Assembly: GCF_000312665.1 (NCBI RefSeq)
Contig: NZ_HF536773.1
Span: 1,235,468-1,299,467, forward strand
Length of the DNA stretch: 64,000 nt
Direction of reading: 5' to 3'
Origin: Rhizobium mesoamericanum STM3625
Lineage (GTDB): Bacteria > Pseudomonadota > Alphaproteobacteria > Rhizobiales > Rhizobiaceae
Below the pieces are notes generated by a model. The model saw only the letters and a list, made by a program, of their open reading frames with translations. It was not told the DNA's origin and did no database searches. Numbering within the stretch: position 1 is the stretch's first letter; each line of letters begins with the position of its first letter. Both the position numbers and the translations under genes were made by a program. Shown here piece by piece: positions 34,913-43,192 of the stretch.

Positions 34913-35755
34913 TCAGCCCTTGACGGCACCTGCCGTCATCGCGCCGAGGATGAACCGTTGAAGGCAAAGGAATGCCACGATCGCCGGTACGACCGATACG
35001 AGGCAGGCAGCGGCGAGGAGTTGAATAGAAGAATCGTTCTGTGTCCCCGCGTATTGAAAGATGCCGACACCGATCGGCATCAGAGATTCCTTGCTGATAA
35101 GCAAAAAGGGAATGAGGAACTGCGACCAACCCGCAATCACGGTAATGATGAAGGCAGACGCAATACCCGGTGTCGACAACGGCAGGATGATCCGCCAGAA
35201 GACCGCGAAATGGCTGCATCCGTCGATAAGTGCTGCCTCATCGAGGCTGCGCGGAATGCCATCGACGAAGCCCTTAAGGATCCAGGTCACCATCGGGGCG
35301 GCAAGCGCGATATAGACCATGGCGGCGCCGAAGCGGCTGTCGGTTAGTCCGATGGCCGCCATGTAGCGATAGAGCGGCACCATGATGACGAGCGGTGAGA
35401 TCATCTGGAAGGCGAGGAGGACCATCATCCATGGACCTTTCCCACGAAACGGAAAACGCGAAAACGCGTAGGCTGCTGGCAGTGCCACTGCCAAGCAGCC
35501 GATCGCGCTTGAAGCGGACAGGACCAACGCATTCCAGAGGTACCCGGAAAACTTGTCGGAGGATAGGATTGCCATGAAGTTATCGAGCGTCGGTGCCTTT
35601 GGGATGAACCGGCTGACACCGAGAAACACTTCCTTGCGTGTCCTTAGCGCCAATGAAAGAAGCCAGAGCAATGGCCAAGCAAAGAACAGGAACGTGGCAG
35701 CCAGAAACATATAACTGAAGACGTCGCCTAGCCGATCTTCCCTTGACGTTCTCAT
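34913..35755 (-). CDS. Sugar ABC transporter permease, MalG type
   Basis: An inner-membrane protein of 280 residues with six hydrophobic segments; the first is MFLAATFLFFAWPLLWLLSLA. The EAA loop is RSLDEAALIDGCSHFAVFWRI. The ATG at 35755 overlaps the stop of the upstream permease by 4 bp (ATGA); longer in-frame starts lie inside that gene. It probably imports mannose-containing oligosaccharides with the mannosidase downstream. No ATPase gene follows. Confidence 0.9.
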   Translation of the reverse strand: MRTSREDRLGDVFSYMFLAATFLFFAWPLLWLLSLALRTRKEVFLGVSRFIPKAPTLDNFMAILSSDKFSGYLWNALVLSASSAIGCLAVALPAAYAFSRFPFRGKGPWMMVLLAFQMISPLVIMVPLYRYMAAIGLTDSRFGAAMVYIALAAPMVTWILKGFVDGIPRSLDEAALIDGCSHFAVFWRIILPLSTPGIASAFIITVIAGWSQFLIPFLLISKESLMPIGVGIFQYAGTQNDSSIQLLAAACLVSVVPAIVAFLCLQRFILGAMTAGAVKG

Positions 35756-36681
35756 GCCGGCTCCCCTCGCGGAAGGAAGCGCGCATATACTAGCGCTAGG
35801 CTGAGGCTGATGACGAGCATCAGGATTGATAACACAGCGCCGGCCGCAAGATCGTAGTTTCGGAACACCACGTTGAAGGTGTAGAGCGAAAGCACTTCCG
35901 TTGCCCGTCCAGGCCCGCCACCGGTCAGCGAGATGATGGCATCGAAGGTATTCAGCGTCTGGATCGTGATCAGGATCATGTTGACAAGGATCGCAGTGCG
36001 CAGTTGCGGCAGGGTGATGTAGAACATTCGTTGCCGCGCATTCGCGCCGTCCATCTCGGCCGCCTCGTAGAGTTCGGGATCGATCACCTTGATGGCGGCA
36101 TACATGACGACCATCGAGAACGCGGTCCCGCGCCAGACGTTGGAGATCACAACCGACCACATCACCATGCCGGGATCGGAAAGCCACTGTACAGGCGCAG
36201 CCCCCACCATTCGCAACAGGCTGTTCAGGCCACCGAAAGGCGCCTCGTTAAACAACATCTTCCAGATAATGCCACCGGCAATGCCGGGAACGACCCAAGC
36301 GACGAGCGCTGTGGTGCGCACGATTGTTGATCCAAAAAGGCCACGGTTCTCGCTGCGCACGATGACCTGGGCGATGAAGAAGCCGAGAACCTGTTGCGCG
36401 ACGACGCTGGACGCGGTGAACACGAAAGTGACCCAGACAATCTGGCCAAGCTCAGGTCTTGACAGTGTACGGACGATTGTTTGCAGCGTGTATTGCTCGT
36501 GCGTGCCGACGAGCGAAATATCGGTGAACGCAAAGCGAAACACCTCGATTAACGGATAGAGATAGAAGACGCCCAGCACCAGGATGAGGGGGACGAGCCA
36601 GGGCAGGGGCGATGGATTGCGCCGGTGCATGGTACTTATGCCAAGGCTTTGGAGATGCTCAGCCGCAATACTAGCATTCAT
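35752..36681 (-). CDS. Sugar ABC transporter permease, MalF type
   Basis: An inner-membrane protein of 309 residues. The first membrane helix (PWLVPLILVLGVFYLYPLI) begins near residue 27. The EAA-loop motif is ELYEAAEMDGANARQRMFYI. It is coupled by an ATGA overlap to the second permease and is 74 bp downstream of the binding-protein gene. The partner ATPase must come from elsewhere, for example the MalK-type protein at 14432-15517 or one outside the window. Confidence 0.9.
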   Translation of the reverse strand: MNASIAAEHLQSLGISTMHRRNPSPLPWLVPLILVLGVFYLYPLIEVFRFAFTDISLVGTHEQYTLQTIVRTLSRPELGQIVWVTFVFTASSVVAQQVLGFFIAQVIVRSENRGLFGSTIVRTTALVAWVVPGIAGGIIWKMLFNEAPFGGLNSLLRMVGAAPVQWLSDPGMVMWSVVISNVWRGTAFSMVVMYAAIKVIDPELYEAAEMDGANARQRMFYITLPQLRTAILVNMILITIQTLNTFDAIISLTGGGPGRATEVLSLYTFNVVFRNYDLAAGAVLSILMLVISLSLALVYARFLPRGEPA

Positions 36682-36755
36682 CTTCGGTCAGTCCTGGTCC
36701 ATTGTCCTTAGGGCCGGCAGCGCGGAGGAGGGACTGCGCGCCGCCGATCGATCGC

Positions 36756-38057
36756 TCAGCTCCGCTTGAAGGCGCTGAGCGACGCACTGAAGGCTTCGTC
36801 TACGGCTGCCTCGGTCGCCTGTGTGCCGGTCAAGACTTTGCCCATCATGATCTGAATCTGGTTGGAGATCTCGGGATAGACCGGCGCCCACGGCCTTGCC
36901 TGACCAACCTTGAGCGCGGCAGCGAATGTCTTGTTCGCATCGCTCGAAAACACCTCGTACTTATCATAGAGGTCAGCACGTGTGGGAAGCTGCTCCTGCA
37001 GCGCATTGGCCGGTCCCATGTAAACCTCGCGTGCGAGATCGGCGCAGACCTTGACCTTAGCGGCATCCTTGCTGAAGGCGGCAACGGTCCAGCCACCAGT
37101 GCCGGTAGAGCGCTGATCAGCCGTTGGTCCTGGGAGCGGCGAGAAGCTCCACTTCGCGAATTCGTCCGGATCAAGCGCCGTCCTCAGCTGGGCATACTGC
37201 CAGTTGCCGCCAACAAAGAGCGCTGTTGTGCCGGCTGCCGCAGCCGCATTGAAGTCATCGTAATTGCCGATTGTTGCCACACGCTTCGGTGCTGCCCCGG
37301 ACTCCACAAGGTCGCGGTAGTAATTGACAGCCTTGATGAACTTCTCGCGGTTTTCGCCCTCGCCGAAGATTGGCTTACCTTCATCATCGACCAATTTCCC
37401 GCCCTGCGCCCAGAAATTCGCGAGCCAGTCGAAGGTCGTTCCCTCATAGCGGCTGCCGTTGAACAGGACACCTTCCATACCTTGTTCGACAGACGACAAT
37501 GCCGCCTTCTTCAGGTCGTCCCATGTCTTGGGAGCGTCCGGAACGATATCCTTGTTGCGATAGAGGACACGCAGATCCGTCGACCACCACCACGCGTAAA
37601 TGTTGCCATCGGCACCGGTTATTCCGTCGCGGATGAATGGAAAGAGTTGGGCGATCTCGTCCTTGCTGAAGTAGGGTGAGAAGGACTGCAGTACACCGGC
37701 TTTCTTAAACAGTGGCAGCACGAAGGAATCGACGGCTGCGCAATCGGGAGCCGAACCCGATTTCGCCTGCTCGAGCATGCGCGCCTGCTCCTGCCCGATG
37801 TCACCCGACATCATCTGCAGTTCGATTTGCCAATTGGGACGCTTGGCAATGAAGTCGTTGAATAACTTGGAATAGCCCTGGGCATAAGCCGGTTCGTTGT
37901 TGCGCGGGCCATCCGTGGTCATGCGGAAAACCATCTTGTTGGGCGCGTCCGGCCGACCGACGATATCTCCGGTGATGGTGTCTTGAGCGTTGCTGAGCTG
38001 CGGCAGCGTGAAAATCGTGCTGGCAGCAAGCGCAAGAGTAATTGCCTTCTTCCTCAC
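36756..38057 (-). CDS. Sugar ABC transporter substrate-binding protein
   Basis: A periplasmic binding protein of 433 residues, MalE/UgpB-like family 1. It has a Sec signal peptide (KKAITLALAASTIFTLPQLSNA, probable cleavage after SNA). The core has the YRNKDIVPDAPKTWDDLKKA segment usual for this family. AGGGAGGAAAC precedes the ATG. It heads the operon of two permeases, alpha-mannosidase and a ROK regulator. Those neighbours point to a mannosyl-oligosaccharide or glycan fragment as ligand. Confidence 0.92.
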   Translation of the reverse strand: MRKKAITLALAASTIFTLPQLSNAQDTITGDIVGRPDAPNKMVFRMTTDGPRNNEPAYAQGYSKLFNDFIAKRPNWQIELQMMSGDIGQEQARMLEQAKSGSAPDCAAVDSFVLPLFKKAGVLQSFSPYFSKDEIAQLFPFIRDGITGADGNIYAWWWSTDLRVLYRNKDIVPDAPKTWDDLKKAALSSVEQGMEGVLFNGSRYEGTTFDWLANFWAQGGKLVDDEGKPIFGEGENREKFIKAVNYYRDLVESGAAPKRVATIGNYDDFNAAAAAGTTALFVGGNWQYAQLRTALDPDEFAKWSFSPLPGPTADQRSTGTGGWTVAAFSKDAAKVKVCADLAREVYMGPANALQEQLPTRADLYDKYEVFSSDANKTFAAALKVGQARPWAPVYPEISNQIQIMMGKVLTGTQATEAAVDEAFSASLSAFKRS

Positions 38058-38386
38058 CCTGTTTCCTCCCTGATCGGGATCGAAATCTCTCTGCCTCCAA
38101 CATTGAGCATCTCGGATCCGACAATTAGATTAAGTCACTTTTCTTTGGTGTCAAGGTAGCGTGCAGTATCGCGGCGGGAATGGCACTATGATTTCAACCA
38201 ACGAGCGTATGCGACATTATCAAAAACGAAAATGCTCGCAATTTCAGTGTCCACCTTCGCGCGTTGCGCGTGTCACGATGAAGTCACGACACGGCCCCTC
38301 AAGCCTGTGCTTTAACGTTGCGGGGTAGAGTGAACAGGAAGGCACCACGAAGCGTCTCATGCCTAGTTGTGGTGACAGTGATGTGA
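38058..38386. promoter_or_regulatory. Divergent intergenic region between importer operon and GNAT gene
   Basis: This 329-bp stretch has no convincing gene. It should carry the promoter of the mannosidase/importer operon. An imperfect dyad CGTGTC...GACACG is present near 38266-38290. I saw no clear operator for the ROK protein. Confidence 0.4.
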
Positions 38387-38830
38387 ATGATCATTTATAG
38401 ACGCATGACCCGCGACGAGGCGCTTCAGAGCGCTGACATCATCGTTCAGGCCTACGCCAAACCACCCTGGTACGAAGAGTGGTCCATCCAAAACGCCATC
38501 TCCCGCATAGACGAACTGACAACAACCCCTATGTGCCTTGCGGTGGCAGCGTTCGACAGAGAAAGGCCCATCGGCTTCGCCTTTGGCTTGCCGCACACGT
38601 CTGTGATGGGTCGCGGAATTCACGTAGCGGAGATAGCGATACGTCCACAGCACCAGCGCTCGCGAATTGGTTCTTGCCTATTGAATCGATTGGAGGAGGA
38701 GGCGCGCATTATGGGCTACGTGCACGTTTGGCTTGTCTCCCGCAGCGCCGGCGGCGTTGCTGAATACTATAAGAGCAACGACTATCAGCAGTCCGAAAAG
38801 CTCTGCGTCTATTCAAAGAAATTGAAATAG
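38387..38830 (+). CDS. GNAT-family N-acetyltransferase
   Basis: A protein of 147 residues. The GNAT acetyl-CoA-binding region is visible in HVAEIAIRPQHQRSRIGSCL, a slightly altered Q/RxxGxG/A motif (RSRIGS), followed by the helix LLNRLEEEARIMGYVHVWL. The C-terminal VAEYYKSNDYQ corresponds to the usual FYxxxGF segment. The acceptor substrate cannot be told. It stands alone between the importer operon and the YcaO/TfuA locus, and is followed by a hairpin. Confidence 0.85.
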   Translation: MIIYRRMTRDEALQSADIIVQAYAKPPWYEEWSIQNAISRIDELTTTPMCLAVAAFDRERPIGFAFGLPHTSVMGRGIHVAEIAIRPQHQRSRIGSCLLNRLEEEARIMGYVHVWLVSRSAGGVAEYYKSNDYQQSEKLCVYSKKLK

Positions 38831-38853
38831 GCCGACGCATTGCGCCGGCCTAT
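38827..38853 (+). terminator. Hairpin at the end of the GNAT gene
   Basis: ATAGGCCG and CGGCCTAT pair, with an inner CGC/GCG, around the stop codon of the GNAT gene. The following TATCCTC is only weakly T-rich. It could serve convergent transcripts in both directions. Confidence 0.55.
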
Positions 38854-38874
38854 CCTCGCAGTCCCCTCAGTATA

Positions 38875-39126
38875 TCAATTCAGGCAAGTCGCCCCTTTTG
38901 AGGCGAGTACGTCCGTCAAACCCTCATGCGGACCGTCCCCGATCTCACGCAGAACTTCATTCAGCGCCATCCCGAGGTAGTGCATCGCCCCTACGAGGTC
39001 GACGTCTTCGGCCGCGTATTTTGCGTAAGCGATCATGCGCGCCAGTGCGACGAGTTCGTCCAAATCGTCAGAAGATCGCTCACTGCTGCCCAAGCCGATC
39101 GGTCTGTTTTCCGATGCTGTACTCAT
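38875..39126 (-). CDS. Small acidic helical protein, 83 residues, next to tfuA
   Basis: The protein begins MSTASENRPIGLGSSERSSD, has a predicted-helical middle (DELVALARMIAYAKYAAEDV) and ends ASKGATCLN. The ATG at 39126 has a good ribosome site (GAGGGAG); the longer frame to 39528 overlaps tfuA and is not supported. It lies 121 bp after tfuA on the same strand. Family unknown. A lone cysteine three residues from the C-terminus vaguely recalls trifolitoxin-type precursors, but the length and composition fit a general small cytoplasmic protein equally well. Confidence 0.65.
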   Translation of the reverse strand: MSTASENRPIGLGSSERSSDDLDELVALARMIAYAKYAAEDVDLVGAMHYLGMALNEVLREIGDGPHEGLTDVLASKGATCLN

Positions 39127-39247
39127 TTCCGTTCTCCCTCGAACGGCCGAAAGAATATTCACATACGCGCAAAAGGCCCGTGAAAAACGCGTGACACACG
39201 TTATTGTTGCATTTGATATGGGCGCAGACGAAATACAGCTTGACCGA

Positions 39248-39934
39248 TCAAATAAATAGCTTGTTGAAGTGCCATGTACCTTCAGCATGGCGAGAATGAT
39301 CATTCGCCTTCCGAATGGCCTCGATAAGGGCGAGAGCGTCTGCCCGCTTCTGGTCGACCTCGTTCGATCGAAGCAGGGCGAGCAATTGCGGCTTATCTGC
39401 TGCGGGAACATCGACATTTGACACGATTGAGCGCCATGTCCGGGCCTTGAAGAACAAGCTTGCCGCGGCGGTCTCGATCGCAATCCGTAGCCTCCGGGCC
39501 AAGGCCTGACGAGCCTCAAGCTCGTCAAGTGTGGCCCTCACATTGACCAGCGGTACAGTCAGCGCCTTGTATCCAAGCTCTCCCGGTCCATGCAGTAATG
39601 CCACATCGGAATCGTCGATTGTCGCGCCCGACTCGTACTCGCTGTAGATACGACCAATTCCGACCATGCCGAAAGCCCTGCACTCAACCGCTCGCAACGC
39701 GCCCATGCTTGCGGCGCCAAATACGCGGACGCCCTGCGAAAGCGCGTAAAGGATTTCCTTGTGCCATACCGGTACGGTGTATTCGAAACCGCCATCGACG
39801 ATGCCGATGGCAAGCGCCCCCCTCTCTACGGCAGCTCGAACGTCGCCTTGAATGGCAGGCGGGCAAATCGTCACCTCCTCCCGAAACAAGAGGCCAGCTT
39901 CAGGCAGGCTTGGACCAACAAACACGACCTTCAT
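39248..39934 (-). CDS. tfuA: TfuA-like protein, YcaO partner
   Basis: A protein of 228 residues of the TfuA family. The N-terminal KVVFVGPSLPEAGLLF and the core PVWHKEILYALSQGVRVFGA followed by SMGALRAVEC are the family's typical segments. TfuA proteins partner YcaO enzymes and are needed for peptide backbone thioamidation and for trifolitoxin production. It is thought to recruit or activate the sulphur-transfer step. The start overlaps the ycaO stop by 4 bp, so production is coupled one to one. Confidence 0.92.
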   Translation of the reverse strand: MKVVFVGPSLPEAGLLFREEVTICPPAIQGDVRAAVERGALAIGIVDGGFEYTVPVWHKEILYALSQGVRVFGAASMGALRAVECRAFGMVGIGRIYSEYESGATIDDSDVALLHGPGELGYKALTVPLVNVRATLDELEARQALARRLRIAIETAAASLFFKARTWRSIVSNVDVPAADKPQLLALLRSNEVDQKRADALALIEAIRKANDHSRHAEGTWHFNKLFI

Positions 39935-41118
39935 GAAAACAGCGCCTTTGCGATCGCACGTGCGCCAAAGCGCCGTGCGCGCGCGCCCTCGGGATTTTCG
40001 AGACTAGGAACGAAGACTTTGACAACATGAAAGGGCAGGTGCGGATCGCTCAGTCTTAAGGCGATCACGGGCGCAATCTCCGCGTCACGCAACGCATTGA
40101 GGACGGCCTCGATATGCGCCCTGACGCCGTGCCACTGTGAGGGTACGTTCCTTATTGGAGCGGTCGGTATGGCATCCAGAGCGCGCAGGGTCTCGAAAGG
40201 CGCAGGCTTCTGAAACGCCTCCAATGAGAGGTCGTCGCGTGCACCGCTGATATAGGTGATCCTGGATTGGACGGCCTCGGTGATCGCCCGAATGGCAGCC
40301 CGTACAGGTGAAAGATGCGCGCCGTTGCCCCCTGTCACTTCGACAAAGCGAATGCTCTCTTTAGGCTTCGCAGGCCCGAGGATTGCGGTAAAGCAGGGGA
40401 CAGCGATGTCACTCGTCATATCGAACAGGCGCATCACCAGCCCCGCCGCCTCGATCTTTCGAACAAGGTCCTCCACGACCGGGTCGTCGAAGCCTAGCGG
40501 ATCGAAGCACCGCGCGAACCGATCCTCTTCGCTGCCGATCTGCCAGAGACAATGGGCATCGCGTTCGATACGCTCAAGCACCCCATGCAGGATGGCCTCC
40601 TCCTCCGTATTGCCGGAGGCAAGACCATCCGAAGACATCCAGTAGCGGTTGTGTCGCGTCCTGTCCAAGAGCGCCGCCTCGTACGGGACATATATATCCT
40701 GGCCCGTCAGGAGTTCCTTGCCGCGCGCCCAGTCAAGCTGCTCGTCCGGCCGGATGTCCTCCTCCCGGTCGCCGATCAGGCAGGAAAGCGTATCGAAAGA
40801 AAAGCCTCCGTTCTGCAGAGCCTGAGCCGACGCGCGCAGGATCGGGACGACCGGATTGTTTGCAACGACCCGTTCCAATGCTTCCATGACGGCCGACGCC
40901 TTGGCGTCGTCGTCGGTTATCCCCTTGCCCTGGGCGATCGCGACCGATCGCCCATTTGGCACGTAAGCACACCACACCGGTATGCCGATGTTGTCCAAAC
41001 CCGTATGGCGGGCCACGCGCGTTATGCCGAAATCCGCCAGCAAGGGCGCGGTTCGGGCAAGTGTTTCAGAGGGTGGGATCGTCCGATCGGAATAGGAAGC
41101 AAGCTTAACGGTAGTCAG
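39931..41118 (-). CDS. ycaO: YcaO-family ATP-dependent peptide-modifying enzyme
   Basis: YcaO enzymes activate peptide amides with ATP to make azolines or, with TfuA, thioamides. ATP/Mg-binding segments are visible: KASAVMEALERVVA, EEEAILHGVLERIERDA and RAAIRAITEAVQSR. The N-terminus conserved in the TfuA-linked branch (YSDRTIPPSETLAR, then GITRVARHTGLDNIGIPV) extends upstream to about 41103. No ATG, GTG or TTG precedes it in frame. I extend the gene to a CTG at 41118 that overlaps the TGA of the 72-residue protein; the first standard start is TTG at 41043, which would cut the conserved part. Proline-rich C-terminal end as in azoline-forming YcaO is absent. Confidence 0.88.
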   Translation of the reverse strand: MTTVKLASYSDRTIPPSETLARTAPLLADFGITRVARHTGLDNIGIPVWCAYVPNGRSVAIAQGKGITDDDAKASAVMEALERVVANNPVVPILRASAQALQNGGFSFDTLSCLIGDREEDIRPDEQLDWARGKELLTGQDIYVPYEAALLDRTRHNRYWMSSDGLASGNTEEEAILHGVLERIERDAHCLWQIGSEEDRFARCFDPLGFDDPVVEDLVRKIEAAGLVMRLFDMTSDIAVPCFTAILGPAKPKESIRFVEVTGGNGAHLSPVRAAIRAITEAVQSRITYISGARDDLSLEAFQKPAPFETLRALDAIPTAPIRNVPSQWHGVRAHIEAVLNALRDAEIAPVIALRLSDPHLPFHVVKVFVPSLENPEGARARRFGARAIAKALFS

Positions 41119-41333
41119 GGGTGCGGCTCGAAGTGACCGGAGAACGCCGCCTTCGCCGTAGAAACCGCAACCGCGAAATCCACCTTCTTAACGACGGTGG
41201 CACCCGCTCTGCGCAGGTCCGCGATCTTTGCCAATTCACCGGCTGGCGGAAGTTCCTTGATCGTCCCCGTATCGAGGTCCGCAATCCAAAGCTTGGCGTC
41301 CCCTGCAATGCCAATTATAACTGCCCTTGACAT
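41115..41333 (-). CDS. 72-residue protein upstream of ycaO, candidate RiPP precursor or partner
   Basis: The protein begins MSRAVIIGIAGDAKLWIADL, has a middle part ELAKIADLRRAGATVVKKVD and ends AFSGHFEPHP. It has no cysteine, no signal peptide and no known domain. AAGGA lies 6 nt before the ATG at 41333, so it is translated from its own ribosome site, 20 bp after the large regulator gene. Its stop overlaps the start region of ycaO, meaning strong coupling to the modifying enzyme. That position is typical of a leader-core precursor peptide. The globular-looking sequence leaves open that it is a small accessory or leader-binding protein instead. Confidence 0.72.
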   Translation of the reverse strand: MSRAVIIGIAGDAKLWIADLDTGTIKELPPAGELAKIADLRRAGATVVKKVDFAVAVSTAKAAFSGHFEPHP

Positions 41334-41353
41334 GACGTTTCCTTTCGTTGGTG

Positions 41354-43189
41354 TCAAAATCCAGCTTTCAAAAGCCCCTCTCTGTAGAGATCCTTCTGCC
41401 ATTGCTCCTTCATGGGAACGACGGCGAGCCATTTTTCCACATCGAAGACTGGGTTCAGCGCCTCCGCACGCTGTCGATAGAACTGGGCCCGCTTGCGGTC
41501 GCCGATCATTGCACAACTCGCAGCCGCAATGCGGTAAGCCGGCGCCTTGTCCTTCATGGCTTCCACATAGGCAATGGCGTCGTCGTACTGTTCGAGGAAG
41601 TAGCTTGCGCCTGCGGCACACCACAGATAGCTATCCGGTGATAAGGGATTAAGCGAGATCGCCTTCTGGATCTTTTCTAAAGCCTCCTTGGGCCGGGAGG
41701 CGTGCACCAATGTGTCGGCATGGCTATAAATCACGTCGGCGAAATGCGGGCTCAATTGCTCTGCATGGCTAAGAGCCGCCACGCTAACATCAACGTCGCC
41801 GAGATAGAGTTTTGTCACGCCGAGCTCCCTGTAGCCGCTGGCGAAAGCCTCATCCCGCTCAATTGCCTTCAATGAATTCTGCTCCGCAAGCCCCAACAGT
41901 TCCGCATTGCCTTGGGCCGTCAGCAGCCACTCGCTGGTATAGGTCCGTGCCAGGCCGGTAAATGCCGGGGAAAAGTCCTGATTGTATTTCAACGCCTCCT
42001 TGAACGCCGCTCTTGCCCTGCGAATGTGCGGCAGCGTCAGTTTGCTCAGCAGGCTCGCACCCACAAGGTAAGAATGATAGGCCTGTGGGTTCGCCTCCAG
42101 GCTCAGCCGGGCTTGCTCCTTCCTGGCAAGCTCATCCACGACCGATGACGAGAGGTTTAGAGCAATGAGCCGCCGCTGGGTCGGCAGTGTTGCCGCGGTC
42201 ATGGGAAAACGCGTCGCCCAGATAATTTCATCGGTTGGAAAGTAGATCAGCTGAGCGTAGAGCCCCTCGACGGAGAGCCTCGTATCGAGCAGATAGGAGA
42301 TCGAATGACGGGCAATCATCGCGGCTTTGTCGGAATCTCGGCGAATTTGCTCGGCAGTATGGGGTGCGACGATGGAAATATTCCTGAGAGCACATAGCTC
42401 GATCGTGACATCCTCAATCAGCGCACCGGCAAGCGAGAGTCCCACGACGTTGCCCTGGGATGTCGGAGGAAGCAAAACCAATCGGGGCAGGTTCGAAGCA
42501 AGTCGTTGTTCCGGCTCGCGCAGGTTTGCATTACGCGCCTCGGCCGGTGGGGCATGGCCCCTTGTCTGGCTCTCACCCGGAGACGGCAGATCCGGGTTGG
42601 CAATTCCGGGCAGCCCACGCAGGATCGCTCGGACCTGCTCATCGTTCGGATCCTGTTCAAGAAGCTGCAGGGCAGCCCCAGACACCGTTCGGTGATTATC
42701 GGCGGACTGGCCAGATGAGGCCGCCGCCAAGAGCAACTGACGCAACTTAGCCCGATGGCTGCGCTGCTCCCTTGCGATCCAGTTGTCAATCGCTTTGCTT
42801 GCTGAACGAAGATTGCCGACGAAATCACGCTGAAGCAGCTCGCTGCTCGCTTTCAGCCTTTCCATCGGTGAACCTTCTCGATCGAATGTCTGCACATCGA
42901 TCGTCAGGACGTGCGCACGCAGCCCCACCGACGCGGACGTGATCCGAAGCGGCGCGCCGTCGCTGTCGTCGATCTGGCGAATGCGGGAGATCAATTTTCT
43001 GAGATTGAGGCCAGCCTGATCGGGCTCGGCATCGGACCACAAAAACGTTGCCACCTCTTGGCGAGTAAGGACATGGCCTTTACATGTGAAGAGATAGGCC
43101 ATGGCCAATAGCGCCTTGGCGGGATACCCAACGGCGTTGCCCGCCTCATCGGTCAGACGCAGTTCGCCAAATGTCTGCAGATGGAGCAC
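41354..43189 (-). CDS. Large regulator: SARP/OmpR-type winged helix plus TPR repeats
   Basis: A protein of 611 residues. Residues 1-100 resemble the winged-helix DNA-binding head of SARP/BTAD or CadC-like regulators (FGELRLTDEAGNAVGYPAKA, then LTRQEVATFLWSDAEPDQAG and LRKLISRIRQ). A middle region follows with LVLLPPTSQGN and a TolB/adenylate-cyclase-regulator-like segment (ISYLLDTRLSVEGLYAQLIYF). The C-terminal half is a tetratricopeptide array (HIRRARAAFKEALKYNQDFS and following). It is 3 bp after an XRE gene and 20 bp before the 72-residue gene, so it is probably the pathway activator of the YcaO/TfuA unit. Confidence 0.82.
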   Translation of the reverse strand: MLHLQTFGELRLTDEAGNAVGYPAKALLAMAYLFTCKGHVLTRQEVATFLWSDAEPDQAGLNLRKLISRIRQIDDSDGAPLRITSASVGLRAHVLTIDVQTFDREGSPMERLKASSELLQRDFVGNLRSASKAIDNWIAREQRSHRAKLRQLLLAAASSGQSADNHRTVSGAALQLLEQDPNDEQVRAILRGLPGIANPDLPSPGESQTRGHAPPAEARNANLREPEQRLASNLPRLVLLPPTSQGNVVGLSLAGALIEDVTIELCALRNISIVAPHTAEQIRRDSDKAAMIARHSISYLLDTRLSVEGLYAQLIYFPTDEIIWATRFPMTAATLPTQRRLIALNLSSSVVDELARKEQARLSLEANPQAYHSYLVGASLLSKLTLPHIRRARAAFKEALKYNQDFSPAFTGLARTYTSEWLLTAQGNAELLGLAEQNSLKAIERDEAFASGYRELGVTKLYLGDVDVSVAALSHAEQLSPHFADVIYSHADTLVHASRPKEALEKIQKAISLNPLSPDSYLWCAAGASYFLEQYDDAIAYVEAMKDKAPAYRIAAASCAMIGDRKRAQFYRQRAEALNPVFDVEKWLAVVPMKEQWQKDLYREGLLKAGF

Positions 43190-43192
43190 CGC

